This document shows positions 1-10,626 of a DNA stretch of 64,000 bases, piece by piece. The translations under genes and the position numbers were made by a program. Below the pieces are notes generated by a model, which worked only from the letters and a program-made list of their open reading frames with translations, was not told the origin of the DNA and did not search any database. Each line of letters starts with the position of its first letter. Position 1 is the stretch's first letter. Origin of the DNA: Russula earlei. Its lineage: Eukaryota; Basidiomycota; Agaricomycetes; Russulales; Russulaceae. The stretch lies in contig JAGFNK010000170.1 in NCBI GenBank assembly GCA_025769875.1, positions 1 through 64,000 of the forward strand, in the 5' to 3' direction.

Positions 1-1965
1 CTGTTGGCCTTCGTCGAGGCCTTGCGACGAGTCAGCGGCTTCGGCTTTGCGGCAGCTTTCCCTTTGGGAGACTTCGGGGTCTGAGGAGACGGTGCCGTGA
101 TACCAGAAGTCGTTGGTTGTAGAATCGGAGTAGAGGCAGTTGGGATTGGAAGCGGGGTAGGGGTGGATATCGCTGCCCCAGGGGCCTGCGATTGGGATAA
201 TTTCTTTATGTGTTGCGCCGGTTGCGAGGGGGGCCCATGTGGAGGGCGTGACAAGGTTGCAGCCGCCACAGGCGCGGTCGTTTGGACAGGAGGGCCATAT
301 AACACTAGAGTGGCTGTTGAAGGTTGATGTAAAGGGGGCTGCGATGCAGAAGGGACGCCACCAGGGGGCATCATCTGCGGTTGCCCTAAGGCCAAGGACT
401 GTCTTTAAACCTTATCCATATTATGCTTCCTGTATCATTCCCCGGATTGGGAAGTTCGAGCACGTATCGCGGTTTGGGCTTCTTAAATTCTTCCAACTGA
501 ACTTTCGCAACGCCATCTACATATACTCAGCCGAATGAATGCAATCCACGACGAGTAATTTGGCTCACCATGGTGAACATCCTTTGGACGACGTCTTCTT
601 TCTTCAACACGGCAAAGGCAATATGAATATACTTCTCAATATTGGCAAGTGCGTGATCAAGATTCCAGATTGCGATGGTATTGAATGTCACTCTCTGGAT
701 TGTGGGGTAGCCAGCGACTCCGTCAAAGTCTGGCACGAAAAGGGAAAGTTAGAAAATCAGAGTATAGAACAGACAAGACAGACTAACCGCGACTGAAAGC
801 CTTTCTCTTCTGTTCATCCACCCATCGCTTCGCAGCAACGACTTCTTCTGCTGTGGTCGCCGTATCTGCATCGGCCCTGCAGGTTGGGGAAGGATTGAAC
901 CAGAAGCGACACTGTTCATAGCAGCCGGATTCATTGGTACGGACATGGCTCCTCCCTGACCCTGCGCTATGCCATTTGGGTTATAACCAGCTATCTGGGA
1001 ACCCATCGACGGCATGCCAGATGCGCTCATCGACTGTGAAGCCGATACGCGGAAGAGAGGGCCAACGACGGTGTTAAATGGCTGACCGGGCGGCAACATG
1101 GTGGACTTTCCTGGCCCTTTGGCTGAAGCCTGCCGTGGCAACTGTTGAGGTCCCCTATTACCAGGAATGAGCTGGTAAGGGGGCGCTAACGCTTGATGAG
1201 AAGATGCTTGGTTGACCTGAGTGTTGTCGAGCGGGTAATTCTTCGTGGACGTAAGACCCGCGCGGAAGCCTTTCTGACCTTGTGCCGCACGTTGCAAATG
1301 CTCCCGATTCTGCTCCACGGATGCAATCACATGCTGCGGAACCCGGCGTGCTTCTAGGTCAGCACCATATGTATGCGAGAACCGCGGCAGGATGCTCGTC
1401 GCATCCGAGTTCATAACAGAGGATTTGGATGTGATGCTGGCCAAAAAAAGTGCCTGATAATCCGCCTTCATGGTTTGATGTGGCAGCGCTTGTGTTTGCG
1501 CAGACTGAGGAGGTATTTGAGGCATCGGACCCGATGTCTGCGAGTTCTTCAACCGAGTAATAACGCAATCAATGTAAGCTTGGTCGAAGTGGCGTAAAAC
1601 CTCGGTGTATATTTGTTGCAATCGGAGCGCTACTGCAGGTGCACAACGTGCAGGCTGACCAGCATCTCCACCTGTAAACGAAGGGAATCCCAGAGCAGCC
1701 CCAATAACAGGCCACTCGTCGTTTGTGGTTACCTGATACAGATGTTGGTAGGTGCCTCAATCAAATGATTAGCGAAAGACGTACGGAATCAAAGCCGTTG
1801 CGTAAGAATACTGCCTTGTGCAAAGCCCAGAGATTGATCTGGCGACCTTCAATTATGAGGTCACAACCACTGGGCCCGGTGGAAGTGAATCGAGCAAAGG
1901 TGCGCTTAAACCCGTCTTCTGATAAAGGGGGAATTTTTTGGAGCTGAAACTGCTGCAAAGTAGAA
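1..1965 (-). CDS. ARID/BRIGHT-domain protein, SWI1-like (copy A, 3' end off the window)
   Basis: Minus-strand, multi-exon; the reading frame still runs at base 1, ending in a Lys/Pro/Ala-rich tail (SPKGKAAAKPKPLTRRKAST), so the stop lies outside. The ARID fold is visible across two exons: DLIIEGRQINLWALHKAVFL then a GFDSV/TTNDEWPVIGAALGFP junction and APAVALRLQQIYTEVLRHFD, with the intron splitting the domain between GFDSV and TTNDEW. Downstream come a Q/P/S-rich stretch and a conserved segment (ALANIEKYIHIAFAVLKKED) also present in copy B. ARID proteins bind DNA, and the SWI1 type belongs to SWI/SNF remodelling complexes; that role is inferred from the domain and the low-complexity architecture only. 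Upstream the frame continues without a stop into an F-box protein, so the native ARID amino terminus is missing here. Confidence 0.75.
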
Positions 1966-3479
1966 CGTGTGATGTGCGCCGGTAAGGAAAGAGAGACTAG
2001 GCAGCCTGAAACGCTGCCAATGGGTGAGACACCAGCAGCAACACTCCGAATGGGTGAGGAGACACTGGCAGCACCGCTAAATTCGGTAACTGGGAGCTCC
2101 TTCAGCTCGGGTAACAACTCCTTAAGGGATCCTTCATTTTCTACTTGTAGAGAACGAGAGACCTCCTGGATGAGATCATTGTCCACTCGAAGATTCTTCA
2201 GCCTGTTAAAAGACCTGAGAAGTTCGTGCCACTCTGTACGATCTGCCTCTTGACGAAACTCCGATTCGATACCGTGGCCCCCATACTCGAGAGTAAGAGA
2301 CTTTACCGCAGAAAAGACTGTCCTGAGCGCATTGAAAATCTGCGCAGCAGACCCTACCTGCCAGTCAAGGTGTTGGCAGATGACATGCATGTGGAAGGTA
2401 CACGCCCTCGTCCCTTCACGGGGTTCGACTCTCATGTCAACTCCGTGAGTAGAAAACTTGATCCTAGCACTTCTAAACCTGAGGTTCTCTCTTGCACTTG
2501 TGAACTGCAGGAGGTGTGGGATGGAGAATATCAGCTGATTAAAGAAGACAATTTGGAGCTTCTCCAAAACAGGAGCCGTGATCCGAGCAAGAAACGCTTC
2601 CAGGTAAGCACTAGTACCTTTAAACGAAAGGGAGTGAAGGTTAGGAAGAATCACATATGTCATGATTGGCGAACGCAAGAGTTGCCGCTGAATGTCAATG
2701 TCGGGAATAGGGGAGCGAAACCTGATGCCCAGCATCTCCAGCTGAGGTATGAGTGAAAGCTGCCGGAGAAAAACATCAAGTGGGAGGAAGTCGGATGGGA
2801 GGATATCATTCAGCGAGAGTGTGACGAGGGCGGGAATTGTTGTCAGGAACGGAGACCCGATCGGAAATGTAAAGTTATACAATATCAAGTGGCGTAAATG
2901 TGGTGCTTGAAGTGTTTTTGGAAGTATCAAGCTTGTATCGTGCTTGGTGGAGGGCCCGATGTACAGGTATTCCAGCATCGGAAATTCTTCATCTATAGCC
3001 ATGATGAGCTTCTCCAAGTTCGGAACAGGCCTCCAAACGCGGACCCAGCGGACTCGGTTGCGGTGCTGGAGTGCGATCAGGATGCCCTCATCGTCTTCTG
3101 CAGTGGCCTCGCGATCCTTGTCCGTGTAGTCTATAATGAGAGGCAATGGGGGAGAATGTGCCAGCATATCTGCTACAGGTGTGCCATATGTGCAAACAAG
3201 GCGAAGGCCAAGGTGGGATGATGACGAGAGTATAAGACATCGCCACCTACGGCAAACGTGGGCGAGCTTGTACCACCAGCGTTCACGGCACCATTCCCCT
3301 CCTAGCAAGATGTCGTTTTCATCAGCCTGGTCTTCATCGATAAGAACCGGTCGACAGTAATAGATTATGTTGAGAAGTGAATCGTTGTCGAGGATGTGGA
3401 CAAAGGAACGATATAGGCCGTAACTGGTGAGCCAATGATTACTCTCGAGGTGATAAAGGAAGTGGGATGGACCATACTA
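1761..3479 (-). CDS. F-box/leucine-rich-repeat protein, in-frame with the ARID gene
   Basis: A mushroom-type F-box-like protein. The frame reads FVHILDNDSLLN ... WWYKLAHVCRRWRCLILSSS, then the typical LRR-like body (TPVADMLAHSPPLPLIIDY; LQAPHLRHLILYNF; LEKLQIVFFNQLIFS) and ends near KELLPELKEL, where this family normally stops. Such proteins are presumed SCF ubiquitin-ligase substrate receptors. The longest ATG frame starts at 3308, but clear family sequence continues upstream in frame to about 3479, where a stop precedes it and no ATG is available; either a short first exon lies upstream or the 5' end is lost. Instead of stopping, the frame continues about 70 residues into the ARID domain of the neighbouring gene. 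Either it is a true chimera or a relic inserted into the ARID gene. Confidence 0.7.
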
Positions 3480-3489
3480 GTACTTCGGA

Positions 3490-4015
3490 GTCATAAAGAG
3501 CACACCCTGTGCAGGTTGGTCAATTGTCTTGGCGGATCGATCTCGGGGGATGTGCGGTAGAGGATAAGACATGCCAGGAAAGTAAGTATTGATGGCACTG
3601 TAGAGTCGTGGTAGACGTTTGTTGGCCTAGTGCAGAAGAGTATGTTGAGGGCGGGGCGTTTAATCATGCTGTAACGGCGCTTCTCTTCTCGGTCGAGTCG
3701 TCGATCAGTAAAATTCGATAGTATTATCATACAGAAAGGGGTGCATGTTCAAAATTTGAGAACATGGCGTATCAATGACGATCATCATCTCAGGCCGGTC
3801 ACCAGAATGAGATGGGAAACAGCAGTGAAACTTAATGAATTTACGTCGGAGAGCTTACTAATGCACCTTTGTCTTGCGTCGGAGCGTCGGAGTTTAGTTC
3901 AAACACATTCACAAAAGCTACATGCAGTCCTACGACACGAGTTAAAATGTGGTGAAGGGCTGGCAGTTGTCGTTCCGATTCGAATCCCCGACCATATGGA
4001 TTAGACTTACTCGAC
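3490..4015. other. Spacer, no supported gene
   Basis: Between the F-box frame and the two-repeat protein I see only short, unsupported frames and no recognisable domain or repeat. Part of it (about 3840-4015) may hold a 3' exon of the minus-strand gene that begins at 4522, but I could not support splice sites. Confidence 0.4.
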
Positions 4016-4522
4016 AGGTTGATGTCTGGAAGCACGACAACTTACGACCTTCGAGTCGTCGGAAGATATGTCATTTATGAAGATATTGGCTACACCCTGA
4101 GTGTACCCGAAGGAAAAGATTGATGTCCCCTGGACGTCCTTGACAATATACCTTCCAGTCACATCAAATAATGTATGCTCCCCATTTTGTAAATGCTCCT
4201 TCTCCATAGGCTGACCTGGCAAAAACAGATTGACGGAGAAACCAGACCGATTGTGGAAGATGACATATCCCCCCTAATTTGAGGTTAGATTTTGATCAAT
4301 CGTGACGGGCTTTCAAGGATACTTACGACCTCAACGCGATCAAGGTTGGTGGAGAGAGAACCCTTATCGTATGTGAAGGAATAAACTGGGTCGGCCCCGT
4401 GCTTGACCCTATACTTTCCAGTGTCCATATAGGTTCTAATATTCCCGCTTGGGAACGTTTCTTGCGAACCAAGTCAAGGTGAGATTGGCACCCGACTTGT
4501 TCGTGAAGGTGACATCGGACAT
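4016..4522 (-). pseudogene. Small protein made of two ~65-residue repeats, probably frameshifted
   Basis: Reading minus from an ATG at 4522 gives MSDVTFTNKSGANLTLTWF, then after a one-base frame change TFPSGNIRTYMDTGKYRVK and DPVYSFTYDKGSLSTNLDRV, an intron with GTAAGT donor, then YVIFHNRSGFSVNLFLPGQ, FDVTGRYIVKDVQG and FSFGYTQGVANIFIN. The two halves align: F-x-N-(K/R)-SG ... G-x-Y-x-VK ... (Y/F)SF-x-Y-x-x-G. It is therefore an internal duplication of a beta-rich unit, found by eye; I do not recognise a named family. No signal peptide is evident. The frame break near 4465 lies inside the first repeat, so the gene may be dead or the base call wrong. A GTAAGT follows the last recognisable residues (DSKVV) near 4035, so one more exon is possible. 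Confidence 0.45.
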
Positions 4523-4639
4523 CTGATATGAACTTGAAGTTAGGGATGCTACGACCGGAGAGCGTAGTAGAACACCAACTTTCGAGATTCAACTGAAACG
4601 TTAGATGGCCGCAAGAGAAATATATCTCAGATAATGGGA

Positions 4640-5720
4640 GAGACTGGATGGCAAGTGAAGGACGTACAGGGCTGGCTGGAAATGCTGGAACTAGGTTGTT
4701 GGATAGTCAGATGGGAGGTGTCCGCACGTTTCTTTTATATGTCCGCAGCATACCTCCAAGCTCGTTCTGCTGCAAGGACCATCCATACGCTCGGAATCCA
4801 CTTCCGCGACAAATAACGTAGAAGTTTCAGCCCAAAGCAGAAGAATCATCCTACTCATCTGTAGGGTCCATAAGTACTACCCATTCACTTGCACGGGCGA
4901 ACTCAACAACGCGACTGGTCGCATGGCCATTCTCTGTCCCGATTTTAAGCTCAGGCGGCCATAACCGGTTGGAAAATCAACTTATGAAGAACACATTATC
5001 ATTTATTTTATTATGTTATATGAAATTCCTGGACAAAGTAATAATAATTATATAATGTTGACAAGTATGTATGTATGCCAGCTGAAGCAGATGGGAGGTT
5101 GGGAGTTGGGAGGTTTGCAAGCTTGGAAAGCAAACAGTGCATAGGGAAGCTTGTCATCTCATTTATCCTCTAGTACAATATCATTTGCAAACACAACACC
5201 ATTTTTCGTTATATAAAATAATACAGGTTTTGTGACAGTCAATAAGTTTGATTATCCAACCAGTGAGCGCTGAGCAGCACCAAGCAGATCCGACCGTACC
5301 TAAGAGGCATAGTATCCAGGGTATCTGTAATTCTGAATAGTGTACTTAAATAATGTTGCTTGCCCACGGCTCTCGAATGACGGCAGTGTCAAAACGAAGA
5401 GGACATGTGCGGTTGCGCAGCCGTAAGCTAAGCGCTAAGCGCTAAACCCACACAACCAAGCCTTTTCCAGCGTCCGATCTGGCTAACACGACCGCGTCAT
5501 AGCCATGGCCGGCACTGGCATCGCCCCTGACGTGGCAGAAGGAGCTCGGTGCTGCTCATCAAACCCGAGGGAGGAAAAAAAGAAAGGTGGCCGAGTTTGA
5601 AGGAGACTGGAGAAACACGCATGTGACGTCGGCGGCTTTCATGGCCTTCGCTACCAATCCTGCCCCTCCGTCTCCGACTCGATCCCCTTTCATCAGCCCC
5701 TCTTTCGGTTTCTGTTTCTG
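4640..5720. other. Gene-poor AT-rich spacer
   Basis: No convincing coding frame on either strand. The stretch around 4990-5260 is strongly AT-rich and includes short direct repeats such as gtatgtatgtatg; a small AAGCGCT direct repeat lies near 5435. Nothing here resembles a known RNA gene. Confidence 0.4.
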
Positions 5721-5722
5721 TG

Positions 5723-5730
5723 TATATAAA
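5723..5730 (+). promoter_or_regulatory. Candidate TATA box
   Basis: TATATAAA lies in a pyrimidine-rich, promoter-like stretch (TC-rich before and after) about 150 bp upstream of an ATG at 5887 in a GCCAGCATGG context. This looks like a genuine fungal core promoter, but the coding sequence that should follow is not recognisable. Confidence 0.35.
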
Positions 5731-5886
5731 GCACTCCGAGGGCTCTCTCGAATAAACGATCTACGCGCTGTCGTGCTCCCCTCGTCTGCCCAACATCAAA
5801 AGCCGCTCGACAAGACCCTCGACGCGTCACGTAGTATACCTGGACTTTTTCCCACTCACACGCTCCCTCGTCGGGTCTAAGCCAGC

Positions 5887-6419
5887 ATGGATGAACTTAC
5901 CCGCGCGTCCCCGAACGCATTGCATCACGCGGTGTACGGAGCACGACACGTTCGTTATCAGAGCGGGGGTTTGTCTACGTCCAAGTTCCAAACACACTCA
6001 CGAATAAGATGGAGAGCGTGTCAAATCAATTCACGGGGCACGCTCGGGAGCTCCCACCGAGACGGCCGCTGGCCCTGGGAAGTAGCCGCGACCGCCTCCC
6101 CTATCGTTCCTGTCTGTATGCTATCACAGCGATACCATACGGGGTCGGTACCAGTTGTGTAGGCATTATGGCTGGCACAAATCCTGCGCGTCCGAGTCGC
6201 ACAGCGACCGGAGGGCGCATGCATTGCGAGCGTCGTTTGGTCAATCGGCTAGGGCCAGGGACGAGCAAGATCTTTTATACGTATTTCCATCGTTTCGCGA
6301 TGTTTCATCAAATCAAGACTACATACTATCACCTATGGGGAACTCGCCATTCCACTACCATCTCGCCGATTTCATTTTCCCCTGTATCTGCTCAAACAAC
6401 CCCATTTAAAACTTTGTAG
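5887..6419 (+). pseudogene. Unrecognised short reading frames behind a plausible promoter
   Basis: An ATG at 5887 opens 91 codons ending at 6162; an overlapping frame (6009-6419, 136 codons) follows. Base composition here is GC-richer than the surroundings, and the TATA box and leader are well formed, as expected for the 5' end of a real gene. No domain, signal peptide or transmembrane segment is evident. The most economical reading is a decayed or 3'-truncated gene whose promoter survives. I cannot name a function. Confidence 0.25.
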
Positions 6420-6935
6420 TTATACTATTGAGTGCCATTAATGTCATTCTAGCAAAGAAAAATGGAGGTCCATTGAGTGGTTTTCGAGTAGTATTTTGGC
6501 TGGGGGTCACGCCTGCATCACGCCTTCTGTCATGGCGGAGTGCGGAGTTTGATTCCAGCTGGGTGATCACCGTATGCTGACTCGGAAGGAGTCTGGGTCA
6601 ACACTGCTGTTTTATCCTCTTAATGCCATGTTACAGGCGGTCCAATCGGCCAGCACAAGACCATACGTATGAGCAGCGGCTACAGGCAGCTATAACAATG
6701 ATATATATTGATCTTTTACTTTTACTCGTGCAGCACTGGCCCATGATGTGAGCACCGCATTCCGTACATAGCAAGTCCTGGATTTCACTCCTTGATAATG
6801 CTACTCCATTACAACTGTTTTCCCTAGTCCCCAATCATTCATCGTGGGCGGACTTTAATTTGGCATGTGTTACATGTCCGTTACTTTCGTGACATTTGTG
6901 ACTGGCGAGATGGTAGTGGAATGGCAAGTTCCCCA

Positions 6936-7590
6936 TACTATATTACCCTGTACATTCGTCACCCCCGGTCATTCGTCAGGTACTCTCAGGTCACATCGGT
7001 CACAGTGCCATTTTCAAAGTCCGATTCGTCACTGCACAGTGAATTGAAGACGGTTGAGCAGCGGGCGAAGTTTTTTAGGTTACATACTGTATTTTATGTA
7101 TGTATGTACAACCATTAAGTAAAGTATCTATATGGCTCAAAAGTCAGTACTAAGGAGTGTGTGGATTGTACAGTGGGTATCCATAGGGAAAATCTGGATG
7201 AGTCTTGTAGGTTCCATCATTAAGACTGAAAAGGGCCTTTTGCATGCATTATTCATAATGTGAAACCTGAAAGCAACAAGAGGATTTTCCTTGACGTACC
7301 ATCCATCAATAACAACGGAGTGACTAGCGCGTCTGACGACTGACAACAAAAACATGTACGGTTTCAAGCTCCGCTCGGCAAGAACCGGCAGGCGTGACAT
7401 CATGCACAAAATCCCCCCTCAGAAGGGACTTCTTCAATAATCAATATCTCATTGTGAAAATGGCTGAACACCTTTAGATATCATATATTAGATGGTGTGC
7501 ACAGTACCAGGTCACTGGAAGGCCTCTGAGGTGAGATATTTCAAAAGTGACGAATGACCGGGGGTGACGAATGTACAGGGTAATATAGTA
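6936..7590. repeat. 43-bp perfect inverted repeat, ~570-bp spacer
   Basis: Bases 6936-6978 (tactatattaccctgtacat ... ending cattcgtca) are the exact reverse complement of 7548-7590. The arms contain two spaced copies of the motif ATTCGTCA. The spacer is AT-rich and holds no supported gene. This could be a non-autonomous DNA element or the internal part of a larger one; I could not define outer termini or a target-site duplication. Confidence 0.7.
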
Positions 7591-7905
7591 GTAGGTGATA
7601 GTATGGCGTGTCTACCTCACCCGAAGTTCGTAATACCAACCCCGACATACAGCAGATCCAGGAACAGGGCACAACGTTAGGACAACAACACGGGGTTTCA
7701 GCGTACAGGCACGTTTCGATCTCGATCTCGGACATCAACAGCACATACCGTAATGGACGGTTTCTCGTGACGAATGGGTTACGTGGTTAAAAATACAACT
7801 CAGGAGGGGAAGTCCGAACGGCAAGAACATTGAAATGTCCTCCACCCGGACGATCAGCATAGAACCAGCCCGAGAGATTGCAGTGTTCAAGAAATGTCAT
7901 GGTCG
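7591..7905. other. 3' spacer of ARID copy B
   Basis: No gene is supported here. A further TGACGAATG motif at about 7770 echoes the inverted-repeat arms, so the repeat-derived material may extend to about 7790. Confidence 0.35.
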
Positions 7906-7908
7906 TCA

Positions 7909-10438
7909 TCAAATTCTCAGCTTGTTCATCGCAAATCTGACTTCGTCGGCAAAGTGATCCTCCCAGCGGGACGTCGCACCATCCAGAGATGGCGTAGACT
8001 CCACAGCCAGTGACGGATAGGGGGTGGCGGGCGGGGTGAACGGTGGGGGGATCCCCATGGAAAGCGTTGGCTGCAGGAAACGCGCCGACGCCGAAGGGTA
8101 GCTACTTGTTGCTATCGTTGGGTGATTGTACATCCTTGAGCCCAGAATGGTCCTCAGGCCCTTGTCCATATTCTCTGCTTCTTGTATCATTCCCCGGATC
8201 TTATGGAGTTCGAGCACGTATTGCGGATTCGGTTTCTTAAGTCCTTCCAACTGAAATTTGACAGTCGCCATCTATGAATAGATTTCCTTGGCATCAATCG
8301 CCGTTCTAGTATGGACCTAAAACAAACTGTACCATCTCGAGCATCCTTTGGGCAATGTCCTCTTTCTTCAGAACTGCAAACGCGATGTGAATGTATTTCT
8401 CTATATTGGCAAGTACCAGATCAAGACGTTGCAGATTGCGATGGTACTCTTGTATATCAATATCGGGAACCGCCGCAGTACATTCGGCATTCACGTCGAA
8501 GGCTAAGGGACGAAAAAAACCGATTGAAGGGGCACAAAGATGAAAGAGAACCAGCCGGGACATACCACGTTTTAAAGCGATTATCTTCTGCTCGTCGACC
8601 CATAGCTTCGCAGCAGATATTTCATCTGCAGTTGCCCGACGTATCTGCGCGGTGCTAGCACTGGCCGAAGCGGCAAGGACTGGGGCAAACGTCTTGCTAC
8701 TTGCCCCGCCGATCAGCTTCCGGGATGACGTAAACTTCACAATATCCTGAGCTACAGAATATTCTTTAGCAGCTTGTCTCGACCGCTGACGCTGCTGGGG
8801 AGTCTGGATAGATTGTGTCGATGAATTGAATGTCGTTGGAGCGCCGAGGCGAAGGCGCTGTCTTTCCTGCCATATGAATTCAATGACGTGGTCTAGAATT
8901 TCGTGAGCTTCAAACTCGACACAGGACGTGTTCGCGAATTGTGGCAACAAGCTCATCACTTCGGAAGTCAGAAGGGATAGATCCGACGTGATGCTAGCCA
9001 GAAGTGCCTGATAGTCAGTCTCTGTCGGCTGACGTGACTGTTGGAGAGGCTGAATTAACACTTGACCCCCCGTCTGCAAACTCTTCAATCGTGGGATGAT
9101 GTTAGTAATGTAAGCCTTGTCAAAGGGGTGTAAAAATTCATGATATAGTTGTTGTAGCTGGCGCGCTATGGCAGGGCCGCATCGCACAGGCTGATCAACA
9201 CTCAAATTCGTAAGCGGAGGAAAACCTAGAACGACGCTAACAATGGGCCACTCGTCGTGTGAACACACCTAGCGCAAGTATGGGTCAAAATGGCGACGGA
9301 AGAATTATTCCACGACGTACTGCTTCGAAGCCGTTCCGCAGGAACACCGCTTTATGCAAAGCCAAAGGGCTGATCTGTCGATTTTCAATGATAAGGTCAC
9401 TTTCACCGAGCACAATGCCTGTGTAGGCAGTAAAATGCATGAAGACACTCTTGAAGCGCTCCTCCAACGAGGGGGGTATATCATAGAACTGGATAAGCTG
9501 CTGTGGGGGGGAATGCATGATCTGCGACGACTGCTGCTGCGAAGCACCGGCCAACTGTGCAAAGGTGCCGTTATCGAGCAAATCAACATTGACGGAGACG
9601 TGGGGAAAAATTGGCGCCGGCTTCAAAAAAAGGGCCGTAAGTCGTTGACCTAATTCAGCTCCATTTCCAGCATGTTGTGCAGGATCGCCGCTGAAAACCG
9701 ATCAGGGAATACCCGCTAGGAGACAGTGGGATTTACCTTGACCCCGTCTTTGTATCAATATATTCCTGCAATGCAAGTAAGCGTTGCTTATTGACGTCGA
9801 GTTTGGCTCGGAGTCGCCGCTGCAGTTTGTCATCACGTCCAGAGTTAACGGCAGTTTGGAGTTTATTCTCTCCCTCTTCGACATCACGTTTGATTGAAAA
9901 GTGCATGTATCGGAGTTGCGGAATTGGCATGTCGGCGAAAACATCAGACGGTTCAGGGACTTGTTGTTCCCCCGCTGAGATGACTTGCGAGGTCGAAGAA
10001 GGGAAAGAGGACTGAAGACCGGCGGGAGAGACAGAAGGAGAAGCTTGGACGAAATTTTGCGGAAGTGACTCTGGTCCTCGAGAGAACTCCATTTCAGATG
10101 GGCCGACATTTTGACCAACACAAGTACCAAAGCCGGAGCTGTTCTGTTGTTGCTGGTTCTGCGGGAGGGGCATGCCAAAATGACGAGCATGCCAAGGATC
10201 CAGTGCCTGGCTCACTCTCTGGAGGGAATTCATTTGATTATTAGTTGAAACCTGAGCACGCTGGGAGAACGCGACCATTTGCTGCTGAGTGGTTCCATTT
10301 GACATTGTGGAAGCGGGAAAACGTGGTGACATTTGCTGTGGGGTAATCTGTTCCTGGAAATCAGAGACTCGCATCATTGCAAAACGTTCCTGTGCTTGTT
10401 GAGGTGTCATAGCGCCTTGCGCGACTTTAAGTCGCAGA
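7909..10438 (-). CDS. ARID/BRIGHT-domain protein, SWI1-like (copy B)
   Basis: Multi-exon minus-strand gene. Amino-terminal exon (10410-9733) is Q/S/P-rich, then has a charged helical stretch (IPQLRYMHFSIKRDVEEGEN ... RLRAKLDVNKQRLLALQEY). Next comes the first half of the ARID domain (9626-9285: DLIIENRQISPLALHKAVFL) and, after an intron at the same position as in copies A and C, its second half (DEWPIVSVVLGFPPL ... QLQQLYHEFLHPFDKAYIT). The exon at 9268-8306 contains a further short intron with a GTATGT donor and the conserved IEKYIHIAFAVLKKEDIAQR. The last exon (8271-7909) ends FADEVRFAMNKLRI. No frame breaks were seen. Likely a DNA-binding subunit of a chromatin-remodelling complex, by domain only. 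The frame is open upstream of the ATG at 10410 (NTLRLKVAQGAM), so the true start may be in an earlier exon. Confidence 0.75.
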
Positions 10439-10626
10439 GTATTTAGAAACTAAGTAAAGAAATGGGGTGTGAGTAAAAGGATTGGGAGAAGCGCGGAGAG
10501 GAAATGTTCGAGATCGTGATCTCGCCACTGACTAGGTACAATCGTATGCAATGGCAAAAATGGTGGGGACATAACCTGATGAAGAGGCAGGGCACAAGTG
10601 AACATATCGAAGGAAAACTTAGCTCG

